A stretch of 64,000 bases of DNA, from NCBI GenBank assembly GCA_037190145.1, contig JBBCJU010000004.1, forward strand, positions 1 to 64,000, in the 5' to 3' direction. The translations under genes and the position numbers were made by a program. Below the pieces are notes generated by a model that worked only from the letters and a program-made list of their open reading frames with translations, had not been told where the DNA came from and did no database searches. Below, in pieces: positions 1-8,643 of this stretch. The stretch comes from 55-13 sp037190145. Its GTDB lineage: Bacteria; Armatimonadota; Fimbriimonadia; Fimbriimonadales; Fimbriimonadaceae. Numbering within the stretch: the first letter of the stretch is position 1; each line of letters begins with the position of its first letter.

Positions 1-142
1 GACCTTCAGCCTTCAGTCGTGCGAGTTCCTTGTAAGCCCAGTGATTCTCGGGTACATCGGGGAAGTTGTCTTGAGCAACAGCCGGCATAACGATGGCTGC
101 GCCAAGAACGAGCGTGAGTGCGTATTTTGCAGTTCGCTTCAA
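1..142 (-). CDS. S-layer homology (SLH) domain protein, N-terminal part (runs off the window)
   Basis: Reading the minus strand from a TTG at 142 gives a signal peptide (MKRTAKYALTLVLG... ending ...MPAVAQ) followed directly by the SLH signature FPDVPENHWAYKELARLKAEG-like at residues about 27-46. SLH domains bind secondary cell-wall polymers or, in diderms, anchor envelope/outer-membrane proteins such as SLH-porins. An AGGAGA-type Shine-Dalgarno lies just upstream (about 150-158), which supports the TTG start. Only 47 codons are in the window, so the rest (porin barrel, S-layer protein or other) cannot be told. The SLH call itself is clear. Confidence 0.85.
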   Translation of the reverse strand, partial: MKRTAKYALTLVLGAAIVMPAVAQDNFPDVPENHWAYKELARLKAEG

Positions 143-368
143 GTCCTTATATCTCCTGTAATAAATGCAGGCACAGACTTGTCGCATCGTCTCTAAGTTT
201 TGGTGCTACTCACAACTTCCTTGAGTTTCCTATGAGTCGCATCCCAGAGCCAAAGACTTTGCTCGTTAGTCCGCTTCCTGCGATTTTCTGAACTAGTTGA
301 CCTAGCTCTTTAGCATTATGCACCTTTCAGAAAGAGATAAGTAGAGTGAAAGGACTATAAAAAGGAAA

Positions 369-390
369 ACCGCCGCGACTTCACGGCGGT
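369..390 (-). terminator. Rho-independent terminator of the 429-854 gene
   Basis: A 7-bp GC-rich stem (ACCGCCG / CGGCGGT) with an 8-nt loop lies 39 nt past the stop of the minus-strand gene. Read on the minus strand it is followed by a T-rich run (TTTTCCTTTTT). The rest of 143-428 holds the upstream region of the SLH gene; I see no further gene there. Confidence 0.7.
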
Positions 391-428
391 CCTTTACGTC
401 TTCGGACAGACTTCGTCGATTAGAAACG

Positions 429-854
429 TTAGAGTTTCAGATCGACAATCCCGCTAACTCCGACTCCATCTACCTTGCGAATGTTCTTTACTACATCCTG
501 AGACTCCACCGGAATCATCGCGCGAATCTTGATCTCTCTCCCGAACAAGTCTTGCTCCAACTGGGCCACCGCCTGCACCTTATCCACCAAGGACTTTGGA
601 CCCATCACTTGAGCCGCGCCTATCGATTTACGGCTGTTGATACCCGCACTGATGATGGGAACAACCTTCGTAGCTCGAGTGCTAGTGTCCTTATGGTTTG
701 CAAGTTTGTTCATCGCCGTGTTGATCTGAGGGCCAAACTGCTTGACCGCCGCGCCAACACCCACAATCTTGATAATCTCCTTAATCTGGGTTGCGCCGAT
801 TCCCGAAAGGGCTAATACACCTGCCACCACGAACCAAGCTCTTTTCATTTTCAT
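429..854 (-). CDS. small exported hypothetical protein
   Basis: 141 residues. The N-terminus MKMKRAWFVVAGVLALSGIG is a signal peptide or single membrane anchor. The remainder is a mixed helical region rich in Ile, Val and Lys, ending in a short beta-like segment (KIRAMIPVESQDVVKNIRKVDGVG). A strong AGGAGGAAG Shine-Dalgarno sits about 6 nt before the ATG and a terminator follows the stop, so it is a stand-alone expressed gene, divergent from serS. No family was recognised. The C-terminal third has the alternating pattern of a small alpha/beta ligand- or peptide-binding domain, but that is only an impression. Confidence 0.7.
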   Translation of the reverse strand: MKMKRAWFVVAGVLALSGIGATQIKEIIKIVGVGAAVKQFGPQINTAMNKLANHKDTSTRATKVVPIISAGINSRKSIGAAQVMGPKSLVDKVQAVAQLEQDLFGREIKIRAMIPVESQDVVKNIRKVDGVGVSGIVDLKL

Positions 855-943
855 AAGTACTTCCTCCTACTCCAGTATGCGTCGAGATTTGTACGACGGC
901 GCATGACCTGCTCATGTTTCAATCGAGAGGGTACAAAGAACCG

Positions 944-2215
944 ATGCTCGACCGAGAACTGATTCGACGCGACCCCGACTTTGTCCGGGCCGGTATTCGC
1001 AAGAAACGACTGGATCCATCTGTTGTAGATGCCTTTCTTCAGGTCGACTCAAGTTGGCGCGCAGTCAAAACCCAGCTCGATGAGAAAGCGGCGGAATCAA
1101 ACCGCATTAGTAAGTCTATTGGACAGCTGATAGGACAAGGCAAGAAGGAAGAAGCCGAGGCCGCCAAAGCAACAACCGCATCTTTAAAATCGGAAATCAG
1201 CGGCCTAGAGGCACAAGAGCGGGAACTAGAGCAATCCCTCCGCGAGACGGAACTTCAGCTTCCAAACCTGCCCCATGAATCTATTCCCGATGGAGACGAT
1301 GAAACAGCTAATGTATTGGTGAGAGAGTGGGGAACAAAGCCAACATTCTCCGAAGCTCCTAAACCGCACTGGGAAATCGCTGACGCTCATAACCTTCTGG
1401 ACCTGCCGCGAGGTGCGAAGATTACGGGAAGCGGCTTCGTGGTCTATACCGGAAAGGGTGCTCGACTCCAAAGAGCCCTTTTCAACTTCATGGTTGATCA
1501 CCAAACCCTCACCAACGGCTACAAAGAGATTTACCCTCCATTCCTTGTCAATCGAGCCTCGCTGATCGGAACAGGGAACCTTCCCAAGTTTGAAGAGGAT
1601 TTATATAAAGTTGATGACGATCTCTATTTAATTCCAACCGCTGAAGTTCCCGTCACCAATCTGTATCGTGACGAAATTCTAAATGCTGAGGATCTAACCA
1701 TTAATCTGGCAGCTTTTAGCGGATGCTTCCGAAGAGAAGCCGGAGCAGCGGGTAAGGACACACGCGGATTGCTCCGAATTCACCAATTTGATAAGGTTGA
1801 ACTTGTCAAATTCACAAAACCAGAAGACAGCTACACGGAACTAGAACTCTTGGTGACCCATGCCGAGTCCATTCTCCAAGCATTGGGACTTCATTATCGA
1901 GTTATTGAGCTTGCATCAGGAGATATCGGGGCAAAGGGGTGCAAATGCTACGACGTCGAAGTTTGGTCGCCCGGAGTAGATCGCTACCTTGAGATTTCTA
2001 GCTGCACAAACTTTGAGGCCTACCAAGCTCGTCGAGCAAACATTCGCTTCCGAAGAGAACAAGGAGCGAAGCCTGAGTTTGCACATATCCTCAACGGGTC
2101 AGGTTTAGCCTGTCCGCGCTTGTTTAGCGCCATTCTAGAGGCATTTCAACAGCCAGATGGATCGGTCATCATTCCAGAAGCCTTGCGCCCATATGTGGGA
2201 TTCGAGACACTCTGA
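944..2215 (+). CDS. serS: serine--tRNA ligase
   Basis: Class II aminoacyl-tRNA synthetase that charges tRNA-Ser (and tRNA-Sec) with serine in the cytoplasm. The N-terminal long antiparallel coiled-coil arm that grips the tRNA is visible at about residues 1-105 (KSIGQLIGQGKKEEAEAAKA). The catalytic core follows, with class II motif 2 in the CFRREAGAAGKDTRGLLRIHQF stretch and motif 3 near the end (NGSGLACPRLFSAILEAFQ). 423 residues from ATG 944 is the normal length. An upstream in-frame ATG at 914 would add ten residues with no counterpart in the family, and a GAGAGG Shine-Dalgarno at 925-930 favours 944. It ends in a strong bidirectional terminator. The core is intact. Confidence 0.97.
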   Translation: MLDRELIRRDPDFVRAGIRKKRLDPSVVDAFLQVDSSWRAVKTQLDEKAAESNRISKSIGQLIGQGKKEEAEAAKATTASLKSEISGLEAQERELEQSLRETELQLPNLPHESIPDGDDETANVLVREWGTKPTFSEAPKPHWEIADAHNLLDLPRGAKITGSGFVVYTGKGARLQRALFNFMVDHQTLTNGYKEIYPPFLVNRASLIGTGNLPKFEEDLYKVDDDLYLIPTAEVPVTNLYRDEILNAEDLTINLAAFSGCFRREAGAAGKDTRGLLRIHQFDKVELVKFTKPEDSYTELELLVTHAESILQALGLHYRVIELASGDIGAKGCKCYDVEVWSPGVDRYLEISSCTNFEAYQARRANIRFRREQGAKPEFAHILNGSGLACPRLFSAILEAFQQPDGSVIIPEALRPYVGFETL

Positions 2216-2221
2216 TAAAGG

Positions 2222-2257
2222 AAAAGCCCCTAACTTCATATGAAGCTAGGGGCTTTT
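2222..2257. terminator. bidirectional terminator between serS and the S9 peptidase
   Basis: Perfect 11-bp arms AAAAGCCCCTA / TAGGGGCTTTT, plus an inner 5-bp CTTCA/TGAAG stem. There is a T run on one strand and an A run on the other, so it can stop transcription from both convergent genes. Confidence 0.9.
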
Positions 2258-2265
2258 TAGGCAAT

Positions 2266-4827
2266 CTACTTGCCGCCGTTCTTAACCCATTTATCCAGCC
2301 AAGCCACAAATCGTGCCCACTGATCCAGGATCGTTTCTTCGGCAATCTGTCCATGATCCTCATATGGATACATATACAAAGCCGCATTTTTACCGAGAGC
2401 TTCCATAGCCGCAAACAGCTTGGGCGAGTTAATGGGATCCGTCCCCATGTTCTGATCTTCAATACCGTGGTACAGAAGCACAGCGCCCGTCAATTGCTCA
2501 AGGTAAAGCATAGGAGACATAGTCAAATAGACTTCCCGCGCATCCCAAAGTTGGCGTTGCTCGCCTTGGAATCCAAACGGGGTTAGCAGTCGATTAAAGT
2601 TTCCGTCACCCGCAATACCGGCCTTGAAGAAAGGAGTGTGAACCATGGCATTTAGGGTGCTAAATGCGCCATAGCTATGACCTCCCAAACCAAGCTTATT
2701 GCGATCAATCGTTCCATCCTCACAGATGGCATCAATCGTTGCGGAAAGGTTGTTCCTCAACTGAGGAATATAACCATCGTTCTTTCGATCTGCTGCGCCA
2801 ATGATCGGACATTGTGGATTGACGAGAACATAACCCGCCCGAAGCAAAATCGCTTTATTGCTTGGGGAGATGTTCTTGAACGAATTTATATTGAGTGTTC
2901 GCTTGCCTTGATCAATTGCGGCTTGCCCAGTGAACTCACTCGGATAGAACCAGAAGAATGCTGGAAGCTTGTCTCCAGGCTTAGCTCCGGCTGGGTAGGT
3001 AACTTCAACCTCAAACTTGATGCCATCCGGCCTCGTCACCATAAACTTCTTGACTCTCGCTTGTGTAAGGTCAGAAGCATAGTCACGGTTCGAGGTTAAG
3101 CGAGTCTCTTTTTTAGCTCCCAAATCCACTAGGAACGTTTGAGAAATTGAGGTCGGCGATTGCCGAGTCAACAAAACCTGCTTCGCATCGTCATCAAGCA
3201 GTGAGACGGACTCAGTCCGGCTAGGATCGGCCTCAAAGATTCGCTCCTTCTTACCTGATTCTATGTCAACTCGATCAACAAAACTCCTCGGCGCATCCTT
3301 CTCTGGATCCTTGAAGTACCGGGTTCCACTCAGATACACAGACTTGCCGTCGCCAGAGATACGGACAACGTTGCCAGTAACGGGTCCGTCCTTAGTCAGA
3401 AGCGAACCTGCGTCCTCGTAGAAGGCATTGCTTCCGGTCGCAGATTCTACAACTTTATAAAGTTTTGTCGGAGCATCTAAGCGGACTGCAGAAACCCTTG
3501 AACGACCGTCTACGGTGTGAGATATGAAGAGTGTCTTCATGTCTTCGCTGTACTGCACACCACTAATTCGCTGGTCACTTTCGTAAACCACCTTGGTGTC
3601 GTTTTCGCCATAGGGCGGCAGCCATTGCATCACTCGATCTTTCTGACCAGGTCGCAGTGCGGTTGGGGCTGTCTGGCCCGCTGCGCCGGCCCCTGCTCCT
3701 GGTCGACCGCGACCTTGCTCACCATCTCCCGATGGATCATTCTGAGGGTTGCCTTCTCGTCGAGGTGGTGTTGACAGCTGAAGGAAGCTAAAACCTAATC
3801 CATCTGGTCGCCACGATAAAGAGCGCCGCTGCGAATCTCCACCCTGGTTGGGAGTAGAAGGAGGAGTTGCACCGATTCGGATCGGGCGATTCTCCAATTG
3901 CCGAATCTGCTTGCCCGTCACATCCCATATGACCTCTCGGCTACCAAAACTGGAAGTCGGCAGTAGATAGCTAAAAGGCTTCTCCATGAAAGTGATCCGG
4001 AAATGCGAGCCATCAGGCTGTGGGCTCACGCTGCGAATCATTGCAGGCTTACCAACCTCTTGAATCTTCCCCGAATCTACATTGACAATTCCAAGTTGCC
4101 CGGTTGCGTGCCACTCCAGTAAGTCAAACTCGTGCGGTGAATTCATTAGACCGGCATAAGTTCTTAAGGAGGTCGGCTTATCATCGCTAACCTTTACTTG
4201 AGGAGCGGTTGCTACCAAAGGAATCTCAGGCATAGCCGAGCGCTTATTGGGGACAAACACGGTCGAGATTCGCTTCGAGTCCGATAACCAGTCCAGATTT
4301 GTCCCTAAAGTGCCCAAGATCGGAAGGGAAGATACTTGCTTTATCCTCCCCGTCTTAGCATCCGCAACGTACAAGAACGAGCCTAAATCTTGAACGGCCA
4401 AGAATGAAATCTTGGTGCCATCAGGCGACCATGATGGATTGGAAATCGTCGCTCCTTTAGGAGGATTGATTACAACCGAGTTTCCTTCGCCAACGGGCTT
4501 GATTTCTAGGGAAGCGATTCTTCGAAATGCCGCACTTCTTGCGCGATGCGCGCGGAAATCAATCTGTGTTCCACCCAAATTGTGGAAGGGTCGAGCAAGA
4601 TCAGCGAGTTTAGGAAGACCAGCGCTAACGCTGACAATGTAGTGAGTTCGAGCCGGATTAAGGTTGGAAACGCCGCCATTGCGATACCACGGTGCCGTCA
4701 CTACTTCTTCAATCTCTTTCGAAGGCCGCATATAGCCTTCCATCGAAATCGCATTGGGTTTAGTCGTGTCGTTACCAAGAGCAAAGACGGTTGCCAAGCA
4801 CAAAGACCAAAAAGCAACCTGCTTCAT
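2266..4827 (-). CDS. secreted S9 family peptidase (prolyl oligopeptidase clan, glutamyl-endopeptidase-like)
   Basis: 853 residues with an N-terminal signal peptide (MKQVAFWSLCLATVFALG). The first ~600 residues have the repeated WSPDG-type strands of a beta-propeller (PSWSPDGTKISFLAV, LSWRPDGLGFSFL). The last ~230 are an alpha/beta hydrolase: nucleophile Ser718 in GGHSYGAF, Asp791 in GIEDQN and His825 in YEDHGQ. The GGHSYGAF elbow and domain order fit the S9D glutamyl-endopeptidase group, but substrate specificity is inferred from the family. A Gly/Arg/Ala-rich low-complexity linker occurs at about residues 360-395 within the propeller. It probably digests peptides in the periplasm or outside the cell. 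It is convergent with serS and monocistronic. Confidence 0.9.
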   Translation of the reverse strand: MKQVAFWSLCLATVFALGNDTTKPNAISMEGYMRPSKEIEEVVTAPWYRNGGVSNLNPARTHYIVSVSAGLPKLADLARPFHNLGGTQIDFRAHRARSAAFRRIASLEIKPVGEGNSVVINPPKGATISNPSWSPDGTKISFLAVQDLGSFLYVADAKTGRIKQVSSLPILGTLGTNLDWLSDSKRISTVFVPNKRSAMPEIPLVATAPQVKVSDDKPTSLRTYAGLMNSPHEFDLLEWHATGQLGIVNVDSGKIQEVGKPAMIRSVSPQPDGSHFRITFMEKPFSYLLPTSSFGSREVIWDVTGKQIRQLENRPIRIGATPPSTPNQGGDSQRRSLSWRPDGLGFSFLQLSTPPRREGNPQNDPSGDGEQGRGRPGAGAGAAGQTAPTALRPGQKDRVMQWLPPYGENDTKVVYESDQRISGVQYSEDMKTLFISHTVDGRSRVSAVRLDAPTKLYKVVESATGSNAFYEDAGSLLTKDGPVTGNVVRISGDGKSVYLSGTRYFKDPEKDAPRSFVDRVDIESGKKERIFEADPSRTESVSLLDDDAKQVLLTRQSPTSISQTFLVDLGAKKETRLTSNRDYASDLTQARVKKFMVTRPDGIKFEVEVTYPAGAKPGDKLPAFFWFYPSEFTGQAAIDQGKRTLNINSFKNISPSNKAILLRAGYVLVNPQCPIIGAADRKNDGYIPQLRNNLSATIDAICEDGTIDRNKLGLGGHSYGAFSTLNAMVHTPFFKAGIAGDGNFNRLLTPFGFQGEQRQLWDAREVYLTMSPMLYLEQLTGAVLLYHGIEDQNMGTDPINSPKLFAAMEALGKNAALYMYPYEDHGQIAEETILDQWARFVAWLDKWVKNGGK

Positions 4828-4935
4828 GCAGGGGGTTTACCCGATTGCGAGTGTGGCTTGTGGATTTGTGAACAGCAGTGTAGCTAGAAACTCTTACCAA
4901 ATGGAGTCCGTCGCGAAGAACGCAAGGTTTTCAAA

Positions 4936-4991
4936 CCTCACTCCTACATTTCAAATTTCACATTCCACACTTCACAGATCTCACTAGACTC
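4936..4991. repeat. degenerate 7-nt (heptad) simple-sequence tract
   Basis: Successive 7-mers CCTCACT, CCTACAT, TTCAAAT, TTCACAT, TCCACAC, TTCACAG run without interruption up to the stop of the permease gene (4990). The strand is almost free of G. Similar C/A/T-only tracts occur at 20893-20948 and inside tatD. Confidence 0.6.
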
Positions 4992-6600
4992 ACCTCTCCC
5001 CTGGAAGCACAATGCCGCGCATAATCACCCGCTGAGCGAGAAGGAAGACGATAAGGGTCGGTAATGCCGCCAAGGTAATCGCCGCCATCATCACCGCCTT
5101 CGGCGCGATGCTTTGCAGCTGATAAATCCACACCATCAAAGTCCACATTCGCTGATCCTGAACCACCAGGAATGCGTAGATGAACGTTCCGTAGGCTCCC
5201 ATGAAGGCGAGCAATGCTAGGTAGCCCAGAACTGGCCGGGACAAGGGAAGCGTAATTTTGCGAAGCATCGTAAACTCCTTCGCACCATCAAGCTGCCCTG
5301 CCTCATAAAGCTCTTGAGGCAAGGAATCAAAGAAGCCTTTCAGCAGAAAGATCATGTATCCACTTGCCGCCGTTGGCAAAACCAAAGCCGCAAATGTATT
5401 CAGCAACCCGAGATCCTTGAGTAACAAGAACGAGGGAATCAGGGCTACCTCCGCCGGAAACGCCATGGTTGCCAGCAGGAAAATCAGAATCTTGCCACTT
5501 GCTCGGATCGGGTAACGACTCAACGCATACGCTGCTAAGGGATTCACGACGAGTTGCGTGAGGATCGCTAGAAGACAGAAAAGGACCGTGTTCCAGACTG
5601 TGCGGCCGTTCAAAAGGATGTAGTCGACGACATAGCTGTAGTTACGTAGGGTGAAGTCCCGCTTGACGAAGGACTCTGTCTTGAGGAGAGTATCGCGTTC
5701 AAACGCAGCGATGGGCATCGGTCGGACGCCTAGGTTTGTGGCATCGATGAATCGTCTACCCTCCACACCAAAGAAATCCCAGTTGGATTCCACAGAACCA
5801 GAGGTCGCAAGCTTCTGAGGAAGGCCCTTTGCGACAAACTCATTGATGATCTGCTGTGGAGCCCCATCAGGGGTTAGCTCTTCAAACTTAGTCGCCTTAC
5901 CTTTAATATTATTGGGAACGGTTGGCCACTGCCCCTGAAACTTACTCTTCACCCACTGCTGATATATCCACTGAGTCCGTACAGGAACTCGAAACTCAGC
6001 GGGCAGGGTTGCTTTGAACTCTAGCCACTCTTTGTACTTTCGATCGCCCTTCGGTCGCCAAGCCTTGCGGTCCAATTGCTCCGCAGGAACAACGATCGTC
6101 TGAAACGCCGTGTTCTCTTCAATATAAGCTTCGTTAAGCGCGTGAATGTCCTTGTATCGGTCCTTCAACCAACTCTGGTAACGGATAACCAAACGGCTTG
6201 TGACCTGATTCGGAGCCTGTTGAAAACCCGCCATCCATCGATCCAGTGGTAGCGCTTCAAGGAACTTTCGATACTTCTCAACTTCTTCGGAAGAAGCTTC
6301 GGCCCCAAGTCGAGAAGAAGCGATCATACTTGCATCCCCTCGATACTTATCATCGATGTATTTCCCGAGCAGCGACTCTGGCTTGAGAACTCCTTTCTCA
6401 TCCTTGGTCTCAATCTCGGACCAGTAGGTTGGAACAAGCCTATTATCGTTTTGGTCTGTTGGCCCCTTGAAGCCCGTTGAAATCATCAGGACAAAGGGAT
6501 AGAGCGTGGTTAAAGCCCCAACACTCAGGATCAGGTACAGGACAAGCATTGCGATTCTTGCTCGCGGCCTCTTCCTTCCAACCTTCCCGACTAGGCTCAT
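4990..6600 (-). CDS. carbohydrate ABC transporter permease (MalG type) with a large extracytoplasmic insertion
   Basis: 536 residues. TM1 is at about 17-40 (MLVLYLILSVGALTTLYPFVLM). A non-membrane stretch of ~270 residues (about 45-315) follows, then the normal BPD_transp_1 domain from ~320 with five TM segments and the EAA coupling loop at 433-452 (EAGQLDGAKEFTMLRKITLP). MalG-type permeases are usually 270-300 residues, so the protein is nearly doubled. The insert is polar, rich in Trp, Tyr and Lys, and contains segments such as YQSWLKDRYKDIHALNEAY that look like the WLKxxYgslxaLNxaW motif of GH42/GH5-type glycosidases. No partner permease, ATPase or solute-binding protein lies nearby, so the substrate is unknown; sugar import is inferred from the family. 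Confidence 0.85.
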   Translation of the reverse strand: MSLVGKVGRKRPRARIAMLVLYLILSVGALTTLYPFVLMISTGFKGPTDQNDNRLVPTYWSEIETKDEKGVLKPESLLGKYIDDKYRGDASMIASSRLGAEASSEEVEKYRKFLEALPLDRWMAGFQQAPNQVTSRLVIRYQSWLKDRYKDIHALNEAYIEENTAFQTIVVPAEQLDRKAWRPKGDRKYKEWLEFKATLPAEFRVPVRTQWIYQQWVKSKFQGQWPTVPNNIKGKATKFEELTPDGAPQQIINEFVAKGLPQKLATSGSVESNWDFFGVEGRRFIDATNLGVRPMPIAAFERDTLLKTESFVKRDFTLRNYSYVVDYILLNGRTVWNTVLFCLLAILTQLVVNPLAAYALSRYPIRASGKILIFLLATMAFPAEVALIPSFLLLKDLGLLNTFAALVLPTAASGYMIFLLKGFFDSLPQELYEAGQLDGAKEFTMLRKITLPLSRPVLGYLALLAFMGAYGTFIYAFLVVQDQRMWTLMVWIYQLQSIAPKAVMMAAITLAALPTLIVFLLAQRVIMRGIVLPGER

Positions 6601-6627
6601 GGGTTCGCAGAGGATACCTTTGGGATT

Positions 6628-7371
6628 CTAGGGTCGCAACTCTGACACACTCGGCAGCCAATTTTGGCCCTCCGGTGCAACCAACGCTGCTCCCGTCATG
6701 ACAAGTAATGTATCGCAGCCTGCCTGCTGACCTGCCTCAATATCAGTATCCATCCTATCTCCAACCACCAAAGCCTCATTCGCCGGAACCTTGGCATCCT
6801 CCAGTATCAGATTGACAAGGAAGGGATTGGGTTTGCCTACGACAAATGGCTCCACTTCAGCACAAGTTCGAACCGAAGCGACAATGGATCCAGAACCCGG
6901 AATAAATCGACCACCTTCCATCGGATAAGTTGGATCGGTATTGGTAGCAACGAACCTAGATCCACCACGTATGTGCTGCATTGCTTGGTTCAATAGGTCG
7001 TAGTTGAATGATTTGCATATTCCAACCACCGTAGCGGCCGGCTGATTGTCGGATATCTGAATTCCCGCAGTTCGAAGGGTTTCGGATAACCCTGGCTCGC
7101 CCACCACAAAGGCCGAGTTTAGGTTCTGGCCAAGCAGATATGCGGCCGTGCCAATCGCCGAAGAGTAAACCTCTTCCTCATGAGCCTCAAACCCCAAACG
7201 AGTTAGCTTTGCCATGTACGTTCCGCGCGTCTGGCTAGAATTATTAGTGAGGAATCGAATCCCAGCTCCTGTGGATCGCAATTCCTCTAGCACCTGAGCT
7301 GCCCCCGGAATCGGTTCATCTCCCCTGAACAGAGTTCCATCAAGGTCAAAGATATACAGGCGGTAGAGCAC
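6628..7371 (-). CDS. HAD-IIA family phosphatase (NagD-like)
   Basis: 247 residues from a GTG start. HAD motif I is FDLDGTLFRGDEPIPGA (nucleophile Asp9, acid/base Asp11). Motif II is LTNNSSQTR, the lysine is in VGKPNPF, and motif III is VVGDRMDTDIEAGQQAG. The TNNSS plus late-cap arrangement is that of the IIA subclass (NagD, 4-nitrophenylphosphatase, phosphoglycolate phosphatase). These enzymes hydrolyse small phosphate esters such as nucleotides or sugar phosphates; the exact substrate cannot be read from the sequence. It lies 27 nt downstream of nothing co-directional except the permease (6600), so the two may be co-transcribed. All catalytic residues are present. Confidence 0.92.
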   Translation of the reverse strand: MLYRLYIFDLDGTLFRGDEPIPGAAQVLEELRSTGAGIRFLTNNSSQTRGTYMAKLTRLGFEAHEEEVYSSAIGTAAYLLGQNLNSAFVVGEPGLSETLRTAGIQISDNQPAATVVGICKSFNYDLLNQAMQHIRGGSRFVATNTDPTYPMEGGRFIPGSGSIVASVRTCAEVEPFVVGKPNPFLVNLILEDAKVPANEALVVGDRMDTDIEAGQQAGCDTLLVMTGAALVAPEGQNWLPSVSELRP

Positions 7372-7377
7372 GCGTAA

Positions 7378-7413
7378 TTTTAACCCAGTGATCTTTGACC
7401 CGTCGGGTTAAAA
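7378..7413. promoter_or_regulatory. inverted repeat in the HAD/dgcA divergent promoter region
   Basis: Perfect 9-bp arms TTTTAACCC / GGGTTAAAA with an 18-nt spacer lie between two divergent genes. It could be an operator for a dimeric repressor. It is not a terminator, because no gene ends here. Function is inferred from position only. Confidence 0.3.
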
Positions 7414-7467
7414 AAGGTCCCGGGAACTTAGCCTTAACGATTTCCGGGGCGACCCATTCGCAATCGC

Positions 7468-8643
7468 TTGGCAAAGGTAGCCTTTAACTCCGTGTTGACC
7501 GTTGCTTTCCGCCGCCTGGAGCTACAGAAGCTTTACCCACTTGCGATCAGTCGTGGAGTTTCTGCTTCTTCAGAGAACCTACTTGTAGAGGTAAGCGACG
7601 GAACTTACACCGGCATCGGAGAGCTTTCGCCGGCCACGTCAAGTCTTTGGACTGCGGAACGTGGAGAAGCACAACTTAGAGAGTTTGTAAAACCTTTTGA
7701 ATGGGCCGTTACTCAAGGCTCGTGGAACCCGTCCGTTTTGTCTGTAGCCACCAGCGCTATGTGGGAAGCCACTAAAAGTGCTAACTGTATGGAGAGCCCA
7801 AGAGCTCGCGGCACTTATGTTTGCCCTCACAAAACATGGCAATTCATGAAGGACGCAAAAGTTGATCCCCCCGCAATGGCAGCCCTTGACATGGCCGTTT
7901 GGGACTTACTTGCTAAACGCGCTCGGATGCCACTCTTTGAACTACTTGGACTCGAGAATCGCCAGGTTCCCACCAGCGTAACCATCGGCTTGAACCCTCC
8001 TGAAGTCACCCAAGAGCGAGTTCCTGACATCCTCCGCAGGACCGGAGCCAAGTGTCTAAAAATCAAGCTTGGTTCTCCTGAGGGCCGAGAATTTGATAAA
8101 GCTCACTTCCTTGCTGCTGCCGAGGCAGCAAAGCCATTCAACGCCAAGCTACGCGTGGATGCGAACGGAGGCTGGACCGTAGATGAAGCCAAGATGATGA
8201 TGGCGTGGCTAGCGCCGCAGGGCGTGGATTATGTCGAGCAACCTCTTGTCGAGGGAGCCGAAGCCGATCTTCCCAAGATTTTCGAGAATCGCCCCTTGCC
8301 CATCTTTGTAGACGAAAGTTGTCGCTACAGCCAGGACATTCCGAAGTGGGCTCATACAGTTGATGGGGTGAACCTAAAATTGATGAAATGCGGCGGAATC
8401 ACCGAGGCTCTTCGCATTGTCTCCACCGCCCGTGCATTTGGTCTCAAGACGATGATCGGGTGCATGAGCGAGTCAAGCATTGCCATTGCTGCCGGCGCTG
8501 CGATGGGTGCACTGTTTGACTATATCGACCTTGATTCTCACCTGAACCTAAACCCAGACCCTACGACCGGCGCTCCGATTGTGGATGGAGTGATTACGCC
8601 CACCGATCTGCCGGGCCACGGAGCTAGTTTGCGCGATGCTTAA
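7468..8643 (+). CDS. dipeptide epimerase / N-acyl-amino-acid racemase of the enolase superfamily (DgcA-like)
   Basis: 391 residues if the TTG at 7468 is used; GTG 7492 or TTG 7495 are equally possible starts. Enolase-superfamily catalytic groups of the MLE/AE-epimerase subgroup are complete: KIK (Lys198, Lys200), metal ligands Asp231 (RVDANGG), Glu257 (VEQPL) and Asp282 (VDESC), and Lys304 in NLKLMKCGG. The subgroup epimerises L-Ala-D/L-Glu and related dipeptides in peptidoglycan recycling. The next gene overlaps by 8 nt and is a DUF1611 protein. That pair is known as DgcA-DgcN, in which DgcN N-acylates D-glutamate and DgcA racemises the product, so D-glutamate use is the more likely role here. 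That assignment is from gene context. Confidence 0.88.
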   Translation: MAKVAFNSVLTVAFRRLELQKLYPLAISRGVSASSENLLVEVSDGTYTGIGELSPATSSLWTAERGEAQLREFVKPFEWAVTQGSWNPSVLSVATSAMWEATKSANCMESPRARGTYVCPHKTWQFMKDAKVDPPAMAALDMAVWDLLAKRARMPLFELLGLENRQVPTSVTIGLNPPEVTQERVPDILRRTGAKCLKIKLGSPEGREFDKAHFLAAAEAAKPFNAKLRVDANGGWTVDEAKMMMAWLAPQGVDYVEQPLVEGAEADLPKIFENRPLPIFVDESCRYSQDIPKWAHTVDGVNLKLMKCGGITEALRIVSTARAFGLKTMIGCMSESSIAIAAGAAMGALFDYIDLDSHLNLNPDPTTGAPIVDGVITPTDLPGHGASLRDA

